A DNA stretch of 64,000 bases, taken from Labyrinthula sp. Ha (Eukaryota > Sar > Bigyra > Labyrinthulida > Labyrinthulaceae). How positions within the stretch are numbered: the stretch's first letter is position 1; each line of letters opens with the position of its first letter. The notes beneath the pieces were generated by a model. That model ran no database searches, was not told the DNA's origin, and saw only the letters and a list, made by a program, of their open reading frames with translations. Location: the NCBI GenBank assembly GCA_015227615.1, contig JAALGZ010000026.1:124001-188000 (forward strand), given 5' to 3'. The position numbers and the translations under genes were made by a program. Of this stretch, positions 25,702 to 37,953 are shown piece by piece.

Positions 25702-27875
25702 ATGAGCCGGTTTCAGAAAGGTCAATCTGTGAGGTTAACTGGGTTTCAGCTTCCTGGGTTTGACGGGGGTTCAAAAGTTGGATCTAAAAGTGAAAAGAGC
25801 ATTCAAGTGGACACGAAAGTTAAATCTATGATTGTGAAGGCGTCGACGAGTTTGGGGGTTGTGAAATTGTCGTTGCAAAATGCAGTATCAGCCCAGAAGA
25901 GTCTAACAAAGGAGAAAGTTCTTATCGGAAAGAAAATTACAACTGGAAAGACAACTGGAGAGAAGAGACTTGATTTACTGGTTAACCACCTTTCTGAGAC
26001 AGAACCCGCATATTTTGTCCTTTTTAAATCAGACAAGAATTGCATGTTCGTCATGTTCGTACCGGATAAGGCAGAGACCTTGAGCAAGTTTCCATACTCT
26101 ATGTTTAAGAGCACAACAAAAGATGTTATAAGTGATTTAGTTGAAGATGTAGAGTTCGAAGATTTCCAGGTGAATGACATTGCTATGCTAAACTATGCTG
26201 AATACCATCGCAGGGCTACTGTAGAGCCACCTAAAACTATTCTTGAATTAAATAGAGAGGAGCACGATAAAGCGGAAATTGGAGGTGGATACGGTTTTTT
26301 GGGAAACAACCGACAAAGTATTAGGTTGCCAGGACTTGATGGTCGCGACGGTGGATACAAACTTGCCTTGCAAAATATAAGAAATTCTACAAGAATGAAT
26401 AAAGAGAGCCCTAGACTCAGACGCACTATACCAGCTGGCTCCACTGAACCCCCGGCGGGGGCCTTCATTCTTCCCTCACCTTCAAAACCCAATTCACAAC
26501 CTAAAGTTGGGGCAGAAAACGCATTTAGGTTTAAACCCCCTACTAAGGAAGAGCTGGATAGAAAAAAGAAGCATAATTCCCTAGCATCGGCGATGGACAA
26601 ATCTGTAGTCATCTCCTTTGGAAAGGACACTCCAACACCTGAACCTAAGAAGTTTAACGAGGAAGAAATCACAGGTATTCTAGGATCGTCCAGAGATGTT
26701 ACCAAAGAGTCGAGCAAGTCTGAAAACATCGAGGCCGTTTTAGGATCAAATAGACTTCTCAGTAGTCAAAGTATTTCTAAAAGCCCCTCACAAAACAAAG
26801 GGAAAATCGATAATTTTTTGGCAAGGGTCGAGAAAAAGAAAAAGGAGGACCAACCTAGAAGGATAAAATCCAGTAGTTCCCAGCACCTACAACGTGCGTC
26901 CTCAAGAGTTTCTAGAATTTCTCATAGTTCGAGAAATTCGCGTGTTTCCAAGAAATCACGTAATTCGGCTAACCTAAATCCTGGGGTGAGAACCTCTAAT
27001 AGGCTGTCCACCAGCTCAAGAAACTCCAAGAAATCGAAGAACTCAAGAATTTCTAGGCGTTCAAAGTCAGGTAAACAAATTACACGAGAAGCAACAGATT
27101 CTAAAAGGGTGTTATCCAGAGATATTCCTGATGAGGAGTTGAAGAGTATTTTAGGAACTAGTGCAACAGCGTCTAAACGAATGGACAAAATACCAGCACA
27201 AGTGCCAAGTGTTTCTTCTGCAGAAGAGGATTCCTCTGCTAGTGAGAGTGAAGATGAAACACCTAAAGAGGTTGTCCAACCTCCTATGAAAACAGCCTCT
27301 CAAGTAAGTAAGCCTACTCTAAAGAAGGAAAAGACCATACCAGAACTGAATCTTTATGAAAAACAGGAGGCTGAGGTAATGGTGCCCCAAAAAAAAGGTA
27401 AACGAAAAATTTGTGTCATCAGTTAATGGTTTCTCATAAGAAACTACTCTCCGTTAGAGATAAAATATTTTCAGATAGCTTGGCTGCATTAAGCATCGGC
27501 GTTTGGTTTAACGTTGAAGATTTTTTGTAACATTTTTTAGTTTCGCGCCAAGAGTCAAATGTGTCTGGGAAGATAGGAATCTTTAACAGGTTGGCACGCA
27601 AAGGTGGAAATTTAATTCGGAAGCTGAGTTTCACGAAGACTACTCCTGTGAAGCTTAGCCCAGAAGATTTACCTGACGAAGATGGCGAGTTAACTTATGA
27701 AGAAATTCGAAAGATGCAAACAAAAGGCGAGTACGGTAAATATGCACCGAGGGAGATGGAGATGTATATGAGTTCAAAGGAGTTTTATAAACTTTTTAAA
27801 ATGGACAAGGCGAGTTATTCGAAGTTGCCTGCGTGGCGAAAGAAGAGACTGAAGAAGAAATTCCAGCTATTGTAG
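25702..27875 (+). CDS. ADF-homology / villin-headpiece actin-binding protein
   Basis: Exon 1 (25702-27397) encodes 565 residues and exon 2 (27541-27875) the rest, about 676 in all. Residues of about 45-165 resemble a twinfilin-type ADF homology domain: YFVLFKS, then MFVMFVPDKAETLSKFPYSM and KSTTKDVISDL, which correspond to the actin-binding long helix region. The middle is disordered, with Pro-rich parts, three copies of an acidic-x-(I/V)LGxS motif (EEITGILGSS, ENIEAVLGSN, EELKSILGTS) and a dense Ser-Arg/Ser-Lys stretch (SRVSRISHSSRNSRVSKK). Exon 2 ends in a textbook villin headpiece: MYMSSKEFYKLFKM, then LPAWRKKRLKKKF. Donor G|GTAAAC and acceptor TTTTTTAG are in matching phase 1. If the intron is kept, translation ends after KGKRKICVIS, a CaaX-type end. 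The role is probably actin filament binding or cross-linking. The exon junction is inferred, not proven; the headpiece could instead belong to a separate transcript. Confidence 0.75.
27398..27540 (+). other. Inferred 143-nt intron joining ADF-H and villin-headpiece exons
   Basis: Starts GTAAACG after AAAG and ends CATTTTTTAG; both sides are phase 1, giving a Val codon at the junction. It is much longer than the other introns here, and its first 29 bases also encode a CaaX-like tail and stop if left unspliced. A 35-codon ATG frame (27426-27530) inside it is judged incidental. Confidence 0.55.
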
Positions 27876-28862
27876 ACAGGTAAGCATTAGGATTTCAATT
27901 TTATGGTTGGATTTAAGCCTAAGGCGTAAATGTATTGACTACGTACTCACCACTGCTCCTGCCAACGCATTCAGTTATTTCACTGTCTTGTGGGATCATT
28001 AATTTCTTCACACAAGTAGGCTCACTGTTTTGTGGTAATGGAAACATATCGTATTACATGTGATTTTCGTACGCCAAACTTTCAAATGCAGAATTTAGTT
28101 TGAGCCTGATACAACCACTTGCAACAGCACTATCGCATTGGTCTGACACTAAGGTTCTAATTTCTAGAAAAAGATTCTTTAATATGTGCGAGAGTTATCT
28201 AGTCTACAAGAAAACATATTACGTTACCAATTGACAATTAAAAGAATTTCTAATGTATTAGGGAAAGAACATAATTTGCGCAACATGTAGCTGAAGCACA
28301 CATCAAAGCAAGCTGTAACTACGGCTTGTGTGTGACTGCTGAAAAAAAAAATTACATATTCCCATGACAAGAGGTATACGCTTTTTCTAATTATTACCAG
28401 TTAGGCTGAAATCAGGTTTCTGCGTGGTTTTCTTGTAACCAAGTTTAGAAAGAACACTAGGGAGACTAATCCTGGTAGCCCGCTCTTACGTCAGATCTCA
28501 TACTCAAGTAAAGTGCCTTCTTCATAAAGTGTCCAATCCAGTCAGGAAGGTTTAAAAGGTATCTGCATGGGAAACAGAATAACTTTCGTTTTCTTGAACA
28601 TCCTCTTTTAGTATTTTTTCCTAGATATGAGGTAACCATTAGAAAGCCTAGCAGATGTTTCAAAACTCACAGAGGCCAATTTAATTCGGTACAGCTACAC
28701 CAACTGGAATCATAACATGGTTTGCTATAATTCTATCCTTGGTTGTACATCTAGAATATTGAGGTTCACTTGACACACTTGTGAAGAAGTCCCTGTTCCA
28801 CAAAAGAAATTCGGTAGCTTGCACTACCGACACAAAGGGAGATCTAGTAAGTGTGCTGTAGG

Positions 28863-29060
28863 AAAAATTTTTTTCGTTGGGGCATATTCGGAGGTTGGAA
28901 GTTAATCGGTCTAATAGGCAGGACATGATAGATCCCTACTCCATTCTTATTGCCTGTGGGATATCAGCTCACTGAATCATCCCTCGTCAAGGTACTGAAA
29001 CTTTTATTACCCACACTCCAATGAGCCAATCATTTCAAAGCTTAGCACCTTGCCCATGAA
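28863..29060 (-). repeat. tRNA-derived SINE, second copy
   Basis: Read on the minus strand, this copy starts with the same block as the copy at 36.8 kb: AATGATTGGCTCA followed by GAGT (box A region, 29010-29035), and ends with TTCCAACCT, a few variable bases, GCCCC and an A-rich run (28863-28905). The middle is more diverged and the T-arm is eroded. Sharing both ends with the other copy is what makes it a family member. Confidence 0.55.
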
Positions 29061-32000
29061 AAGTTGAGTACTAGAAATACTTAGCTAGAATTTCGTTCAA
29101 AGCAAAGATACAAAGTTCGGCAGACATGTTTTTATCCCGACTTTACTAATTAAAGCAATTTTCTGGTCAGTGCTACATGTAGAAATGCGTAACTCGGAGA
29201 ATGCACCCGTAACCATGGATCCACCACCTTGTGGGTTCTCGAAGAATCTAAGCACATTCATTTCAAGTAGTACCGGGTTGAGGGTTTAAGGATGTCAACA
29301 ATGAGGTTTTCATTTTCTTAGTGTCTTTCAGAAATCTTAGTTTTGTTAGGGAAAATTCAAGACAGTTTCCTAGAAAGTGTGTAATTTAAGTTCTTTCTCT
29401 TGTAGTATTCAAACTGGATATTCGATTAAAATATGCTTGGAAAAGTAATGGCTCGTAATAAATTTCAAACGCTAGTTCGATCCACCGACTTTAACTTTCC
29501 CACACATTTATTCTTTTTAGTGCCTTCACCACAAATCTCTTCTGCATAACTTCTCTTCAGATGATTGATGTATTAATCATTTTCAGTCGCCTCTGTGCGT
29601 CAAAACTTTCATCTCAATATCATCTTGCTGTTAATGTTAATCCGAAAATCCAGGAAAAAACAAGTGCAAGCCAAGTCTATTGATATTGCAAATCATCAGG
29701 AAAAATAGGCAAAAGTAGTAATTGCAGTATCCTTCGGAATCAGTACTTGTAAAACTCAACTCGCACTTACCTCAAATATTTTGTTAAGCAACTATTTCAC
29801 CATATTCAAAGCTTTAAGTGTGTACAGGAGACTTTGCATAAGGATAAGTTTTCAAAAGCGAAAGACTTAGTCAGAGTAGAAGATAAATATGGATTGAAAC
29901 CTTGTTCTACCTGATCATAATTACACTGTCCAGATGATCAGATTCTTGATCCTTGTTTAAAATGTTCTTGTTTTAAGACTGATCATCAAAAACAGAAATT
30001 TCAGATTTTGATCTTCATTAAATGATTATGATAAAGTTTTAGTTATTAATTGATAATCAAAAATCAAAATGCCTTAGGAATTTTCAGAATAAATCAAGAA
30101 GAGTAAATGCAAGTAAATCGCCAAGTATTCGAATTCAGCCCTTAGTTCTGACCACAGAAACCTAAATGGTTTCCCTTAATGTTTCAAATATTGTTGATAT
30201 CGGTTCATTTAGTCGAGTTTTTGGAAATTTCAGTCTCAACCGCTGCCTCTTATAGCCTCTGTGCCATAAATTAAGACCTAGCAAGAAAACTTACTGAGCA
30301 AGTATAAAGGTTCAAGAACTGAAACGAAATGAATAAAATTCCAGAGAAAAGGGAGCCAAATGGCCAGGAGACACCAAATTGACACAGCAAAATCAGCAAG
30401 TAAATATGTATATCAGTTCCTACGGGTACAAATGGAAAGTTAGATAGTATACTAATGACGTTAGCTCTTGCAATGAGGCAATGCCAAAGTGTGGCTTCAG
30501 TCAAATGGAATCTGACTGTTTTCTTAACGGTCTCATCTAGCTATTAGTTCTAAAATGGTTTTGAATCAATTTTTCGTGATAGAATAATCTCCTTTAAATA
30601 TACTTTCAAAGCTATTAGTATATATTATGTCCTTATACTCTCTATCATCAGAGAGTTCTGTGCTAGAATTACGAAGGAAATGTTATTCCATCTTGTTCCG
30701 TCTATATCTACCCTCTATATAACCCAATTAAAACACATATGCACACAGATTTCATTTCAATGTTGTATGGCATTCCATTTTTTGTGTCTTTGATAATTAC
30801 TCATTCTTCTTTATCGAAAAAAAGATGCCTCAATTATTATTTCTTCAGGTAAAGTCTCGACTTATATTATATTCTGAAGTTTTCTGTTACCTATATCGAA
30901 TAATAAGAAAAGTAACTTTGGTATAGGCAACTTGAAGAACCTTGTTTTTCAGATTGATAAGAAATAAATAAAATATACACCCTTAGGATTTGGCCTTAAA
31001 TACTATGACTTGTAACCATGTTTCAGAGGTGACTTTTTATTCTATATTCAAGAATGTTCTAAGCTGAAAAAGGAAACTGAGAAGTATAATATTATTTTTT
31101 TCATTCTTTTCATGTTACACGCTTATAACTTACGAACTATAGCGAGGCCAACCAGGATCCTAGGTGGGTAGATTGTATCTAGGCATATTATTCTAAAGTC
31201 AATTTCAAATTTAATCTTCTCGAGTTATAAAAATTTTGATTTATGCGCTACTTGTGATTTCATAACTATTTATTTTTTTGTTGACGTTGGCACCCTTGGT
31301 CAATAACTAATAGTTAAAATAAAACTACGGTGTAACATTTTTAAATCTGTTGATTTATTTTTACAATGAATTATGGTAAACTCGGTGTCCAAAGCTGGGA
31401 CATTCCATCTCGTGATCTTGTAGTAGTGAAACTAAACCGAGTAGTGGAATTTTTGCACACCACACGTATTATCATCATTGTTCTCAATATACATCCATTT
31501 ATTCATCTGATTTCCCGAAACAGTGACTTTACCCGATCTTATGAACAAACAAAATGGAAATTGACAAATTAGACAAGAAAACATAAAAACGAGATATATG
31601 TTACAAAACGTTTTACCCAAAACTCAGTATAGAAGAATATGTTCCAGATTTCATTATTGAGATAGCGGAGATAACAGATTCTGAAATCTAAACTATTCTA
31701 CCCCACTTTATGTTACACAAGAAAATCTTGAGTTATCAAAATTTTTAAATCCAATATCTATGCTTGCTGCAATGCAAGCAGAAAAATACCAAAACCAACT
31801 CTGGTCAAACTAGAAAAGATATCGAAGGCTCCATTGCAGTTCTAATAGTATTTTCCAAGGGTCTTGAGCAACAAAATTAATATTTTGCCAAATTAATGGT
31901 TAGATGGCATTGTTCGGGGTATTAGATTCTTATTTTAGTAGTAGGAAGCTAACTTTAATAAGGCTTAACTATCTCTCTAAGGGTAGCTAGTTATGAGAGG

Positions 32001-34252
32001 ATATAGTTCAAAGAGTTCTGAATGCTCTTTCAACTTTGAATCTTCTGACAATTAACAGGGAAGATGATTTTGCACCAGTTGTTCTGAAGTTGTGATAAGA
32101 TTAAGGCTCGACTTGTAATTAACTTCTATGAGATTATAAAACCCCTTTCATATCTTTCTTTGAATAGTTTTTGAATATTGATATTGTTGAATTTGAATCT
32201 CTTTGTTCTCTCGGTATCTTCCAGCTGTTTCTTCGGAGGATGTCGAATCAATTTGGGTTTACATCGGAGAAAGTTAATTGAGGATTTTTTATATACATCA
32301 ATCTTTGAAATTCGATACATCACTTTTATATTATGTTTTGGATATTATTAACCTTTTCACAACGATCCCTCCTACTGGAAAAATCTTTCTTTGTCATTAT
32401 ATGTATCATTTGGTTCAAAACATCTTCAGTGCATTTTACTTGATCATGGGGGATTATTTGAAAGTTTGTATACTTTTGTTGTATTAATTGTAATGTTTAC
32501 GAAGCTTTTGATATCTTAAGGTGTTTCTAGAATAATTTCCAGGTGTTCATTAGTAGGTTATCATCATACATTACATTTTATTTTCACAGCAGCAATTGGT
32601 GCAGTAGCATCTTTTCTCAGAATAAACAACACTCGGGGGTGAATGGATAATTACATATGTCTATTGAGACTATTTCTTGACTGAAAGTACGTGAACCAGA
32701 ATCCGTATGTTCAGTTTAAAACCAGTAATTGAATCATAGTAGCATAAAACTTTTTTGTTGCTTTCATCTTCTAAAAATGCATAAGCTATATTTTTAACAA
32801 TGTATATTTAGCATAGATAACTGTAAGAATTCTTATACGAGTTTAATAACATGCTTTAGGATATTTCTGTTTTTGTTAAAGATTCAAACATTGATACCAA
32901 ATATTAGGCTATTTTTCAAAGAGATTTTTTCTCGAAAGTACAAGTTAATATTATTTGCTTTCATATATACCATAGAACACGGTAGGAGGACAAATATCAA
33001 GGGACCCAATGGGACGCATTGTGCCACACTGTTTGTTACTTCAATATGAGTACTAAGGTATTTATTTTTTCTTAATTTTGCAATGGTATTTTATGGATAT
33101 AAATGATTATATTGGGGAAACCAAAACAAACCATTACTTGCATTAGACTAAGTTCAACAGATAACATTCAACAAATTCAACAAATTTTTGAGTTCATTAT
33201 GAAAGCAGAATGGTTTCCTGGTCTCTAATATGTAGAGTTTAAAGCAATAAAAAAATTCTTATGCATGTTTACTCTCAGAAAAGACCGAATTAAAGTATTC
33301 GAATGTTTTCCCAAGATATTTCCAGTCTAAAGTATACAAGCATCGTATTAGTTTTGTAACAGATTTTTGGGCAGCGATATGAATCTATTCACTGATGGAA
33401 GTTAATTCTTTTCTGCATGAGCAAGATTATGGTCTTTATAGTTTATGTAATGACAAGTGTATTTCCAGGCCAATTGAATTCAGAAAAATCTCTAATTATA
33501 CTAAATATTTTTATCATTGGTTCATGAGTTTTTAAATCTTGTTTGGATCCCACTAGATACAGTTACTTAGAGCCCCATAGATCTCTGATTGATACTTAAG
33601 GTTTGCTTAAAGTTGAATGGCGTCACATTAACATATATCTGGCCACTTCATGGACACTAAATTAGGTTTCCATGAATATGTCTTTTCTTCCCAGGGCAAA
33701 ATCTATCTGTTCTATTAATATTTTTACTTATTTCTTATCGTTTTAAAGGTGAATATCTTATATTATTGTTAAGTCCGGATTTACGATTTTTAGCTGCTAT
33801 CTTTTCTGCTTGGCGAAAATATTCAGGAATATAGCTTTCTTATAGCTGTGACGATTCCCCCAGCCTATAACCTATTGAAATCGTGTAGTCTTCTGAGGTA
33901 CTATGTTTTATCATCTTGATTAGTACTTTATATCCATATGCAACTAAAGTTATCTAAGGCCCTTTTTCCAAAGGTAGCTTTCGTTTGGATGGAAGATACT
34001 TTATAGAGTTGTTTGTATCCTATTAGGAGAATATAATAAACAATTGCATTAAATGTGTTATTGAACGTCTTGGAGCTAAGCGGAGGATCCCCCGTAGTTA
34101 CTTGTTAGTTAAAGTTTGAAGACATGTACATAGAAAATTTTGTAAATTCTTAATTATATTTAAGGTGCCATCCTTTATATTTGCGAATTCTTTATTCCTA
34201 CAATGTAATTTTTGGTTCTTGAAGGCAATTTTCCATCACTTTTGAAACCATC

Positions 34253-34267
34253 ATATATATATATATA
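34253..34267. repeat. (AT)n microsatellite
   Basis: Short run of alternating A and T in intergenic DNA. Confidence 0.9.
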
Positions 34268-36734
34268 ATAACTTTTAATCATTTTAAGCCCCGTGATTAA
34301 TCTTATCCACCAAGGTTTATGTTTCCCTTGTTTTTTGGTAATATTGGAGTTCTCTTTTATACCCTATGGTGGAGTTCACCTCTAATTTTCCTTGTTTGTT
34401 GCATTTTACAAATATGTTGCATGACTGTTAGAATTCTTTGATGCAATAGAAAATCAGAATTAAAGATAGATAGTTAAAATATCTGCTAGTAGTTCTGAAA
34501 TAACGTTAACCCCTTATTTTTTACGTTTAGAATCAATATTTAATATTCTTACCATTTCATTTTCCCTATACGGGAGCTTCACTAACCCAATATGGTCATA
34601 AAAACCTTCTCCACTTTCAGATAGTTGACTCTCTGAAGTCTTAGCAAGAAAATTTATCATCTCTTTTTTATTCTGCACGAGTGTGATATATGAGGTTTTG
34701 GTAATTTAATAGATATTGCCCGATAATATAGTCTTAAACACTTAAAATCTTATTTTTTGTGGAAAGTGTTCTCTGGGGATTTTCCATTTTTGCGTTAAGA
34801 TAAGATGCTAAAATACTATTTTTCTTCCTTTTTGTTTCTATAGTTAGATCTATCGACAGGAAACCTGTTAACTTTATATTAATTCATTTTTTGAGGTAGA
34901 ACAATCCTGTGCTACCAATTCCATGGGGGGTGCAAATATTTTGTGCCGATTAAGACAACTTCTTGATTCACTGGAACATGTACGAGGTGTACTGGTCAAT
35001 ATCCGCAGACACAATCTACACTGATCTGGAATTATACGTTGCATTGCTTCTCGGCACTGATGAGATTGTTTAACTTAATTGAGTAAGTCTAGCAATTTCG
35101 TTTTTTCTAAAATTTTGACTTAATAAATTTCTTGACACAGATATGGCTCTCAAAAACAATGGCTTAGCACGTTGTATAACATGTTCTTGGAATTTTGAAC
35201 TGTGTTCCAAGCATAGCAACTATAAGAATAGTAGCCTAAGTACTTATTGTATCTAGCATTTTTTTCGATCCTTTTCGACCCCATTGACTATGATCTAACG
35301 AGTGTGCTAGTTAAACTATAATACGAATTGTTGAATATGGTTAAGGCGGTTTAGATGTACATCCTCCAAGAGGATAACGCTCTAACTCGACATTACTTTA
35401 CCTTAGACTAAAGTTAATACATTGATTTGAAATTGAAAATGTGTCTTGACGAGAAGAATATCTTAAAATTTGCCTCGAGAAATTACCTTTTTGTCTAGAC
35501 ATGATATTGGCTTGACAGCTGATGCAACATATTAACATAAAATTACTCTTTCCTAAACTACCTATGCCTTAGCACCATCTTACATTTCTCAGTGGGTAAT
35601 TATAAACGGGAAAGCTTCCCTGTGATAGATCCTTGAAGAATGAAAACCAAGCGTTGTTACATCCAAGGTTAGATTTATATCTTCCTCGCTATTGTGATCT
35701 TCATTCTTGTGGCCATCTGAAACTTAGTCTCATTAATCTGTCCTAGCTACCTAGCCCGACTAGGCTCACCAACCTGCTCAGGTTTAACATAAATGATATT
35801 CTGAACCCAAGTTTCTTGTCTAAGTCTGCAGGGAGCAGCAAATCTACATTCTGAAATGTGGATCTGATGTAAAGCTGAGAATTATTTAGCGTATCTAGTG
35901 TATCTGCAAATGGTCTATGCAACGTAGAAACATGCTTGGAATTGATTAAAATAATTTCTATTGTACAATCAACAAATTTCAGTATTACCCATCAGCGCCT
36001 GGAAGCCTGTATAGCTTTTTCTTTCCTTCCTTCTTAAAGTCTATAACTGCTATCAAACAGTCTAGACGAATGTAGCTGGCCCCTTAAGGTTTTTCCACAC
36101 CATGCTCACAGCTTCAGCCAGAATCAAGATGCGGATGTTATATCATTAGAAAACGGCTTCTAGAGTAATGAGCTTACGCTAAGCTAGATTGTCAATGATC
36201 GCTGAGAGAGCTAAAATGTTTTCATTAGTTTCTTCTTGGTAAGTGGATGAATTTCTCCATGGTTTGTACCATTGCGCGCTTAGTAAAAAACTGTTTCTCG
36301 CAGATTAAGAATTCTAAAAGTTTATGTTTCTTTCTTAAGTGTCCAAACAAAATTTTTCTTTGCAAACTTTAATATGGAACATATTTTCTGCTATATGCTC
36401 TTGTTGCATCAAGGCATGTACCAGATTCTGTTAGATATTTATTATTCATCTACTAGATTGATAACTACTTGTTTTAATTGCTGAATACAAACGACATGAA
36501 AATTTAGAAGCGGTTCGTTTGAGGTTGATATTAGCAATAGCCGAGCCCCATTGCCAAGAAATTTACAGAAAGAATCTTGGCACCGCCGAACAAAGATTTA
36601 CCACCCAAGTGAACATGGGTTTAAGTTTTAATAGCAGTCACCTCTGCAGTACAGGTCTATACCATTTTCGAAGGGTAAAAAGACTTACTGAATATTTCGA
36701 ATATTTATCAACATGTCCCTCTTAGCAGCGATCA

Positions 36735-36990
36735 TTTTTATGTATTTTTGTTTTTTTTGGGGGGGCTAATTGTAGGTTGGAAACCCTTAGGTCTTACAAA
36801 GAGGACGTAACTGACCCAAAGCCCTTTCTTGCGTCGTGTGGGACTTGAACCCACCAAACCAACCTTCCGGCACGTTTTCCTGCCATGACACTGAAAATTT
36901 GAAGTACTAATACTCTACTGAGCCAATCATTGAAAGTTAAGTGCCTTACACATCAGGCCTTGACGACTTAGGGAATCCATGGGGCATTAG
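36735..36990 (-). repeat. tRNA-derived SINE, best-preserved copy
   Basis: On the minus strand a polymerase III box A (TGGCTCAGTAGAG, 36913-36925) is followed 61 bases later by box B inside a perfect T-arm: stem GTGGG/CCCAC with loop TTCAAGT (36838-36854). The acceptor sides do not pair, so it is not a working tRNA gene. Downstream comes a non-tRNA body, then TTTCCAACCTACAATTAGC, a C run and an A-rich tail (36735-36758), the expected layout of a SINE: tRNA-like head, body, A-rich tail. A second copy lies at 28.9 kb. The tRNA of origin is unclear; the long spacing between boxes suggests a class II tRNA or an insertion. Confidence 0.65.
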
Positions 36991-37953
36991 CTGCCGCACT
37001 AGTGCACTGCAGGTATTTTTATCCTGCTTCTTATGCTATGAACGATTGAGTTTCTTATTGAAGCTACCATTCCAAATAGTAATGAAAAGTTAACAATTTT
37101 ATTTTGGCATATGTCTTAAGAGGTCCATAAGAATATGAGAAACTATACCTAGGTTTTCTCTCTAATTTTTAAGCCACATCAGGCATTGGTAACCATTCCA
37201 TGAACTTAATAGTTTTATGAGCTTCATTTTACTAAATTTTCTCCTAAAATATGCTTACAAGAGATATACTGGTTATCTAAGAATATTTGTTAGGTCGAGC
37301 TAAGAAATTGTGAAGAAATTACTGCTCAGATCTGGTGAGCCTTCAGTTTCTAATCTGAAAATATAATCACCATAATAACTGCAAGGACGTAATTGATTCA
37401 CATGAGTTTTGCCATAATGGCAGATGTAGACACCTATGATGATAAAAAAAGCTTTAATTATTTAGTAGATTCCCCCCAGATTACAATAATTTGGATAGAG
37501 CGAATTCGTATAGTATACAGAAGCCAAGAAGTTTTCCGGTTAAGTTTGGCTAAACTCTAGTGAATTATTCACTCAGTGCAAAGAAGTAAAAAACACTATC
37601 CTTAAAGAGTATCTTTGTGAAGCTCATCTATTTTCGGAACAACTCAATCCAGTATTGTTGCAAGTTTATAATTAATTATTCTTTTTCCAGTAGGCTTGAT
37701 ATTCGGAAAACTAGAAATTGGTTTCGTTGGGGGACTTATCATGAAACACTTAAGAGTCCAGGAGGATATAGAAACTTTTTCGGGAAACGGGAAAGAAAAT
37801 TGAAATGAGGAAGTATATTTTGGGAAAGGTATCGAGAAGTATTCCCGAAACCTATTACCCTAGGAAGTATGCCTAAAGTAGTTCTGTTTTCCTATGTACT
37901 GAATTAATTATGTGATGTGATTGGTTGGTGCCGCCAACCAAATTAAGCAAAAA

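Larger units (their letters stand above)
27876..37953. other. Long intergenic region holding two SINE copies
   Basis: About 10 kb without a recognised gene. It contains the two SINE copies annotated separately and a short (AT)n run at 34253-34267. Open frames are all below about 80 codons with no recognised similarity. A GTAAGC donor-like site follows the headpiece stop codon at once (27879), so a 3'-UTR intron is possible. Confidence 0.6.

Noticed and set aside
27398-27422. A 25-nt intron at the end of the ADF-H exon
   Set aside because: It has GT and AG ends and a fitting length, but splicing it runs into a stop five codons later and loses both the CaaX-like end and the headpiece.
27426-27530. 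Separate 34-residue gene between the ADF-H and headpiece exons
   Set aside because: No phase-compatible donor links it to the headpiece exon and it is too short to support alone.
36838-36925. Functional tRNA gene
   Set aside because: The T-arm is perfect, but the acceptor strands do not pair and the spacing of boxes A and B is 61 bases; SINE layout with A-rich tail fits better.
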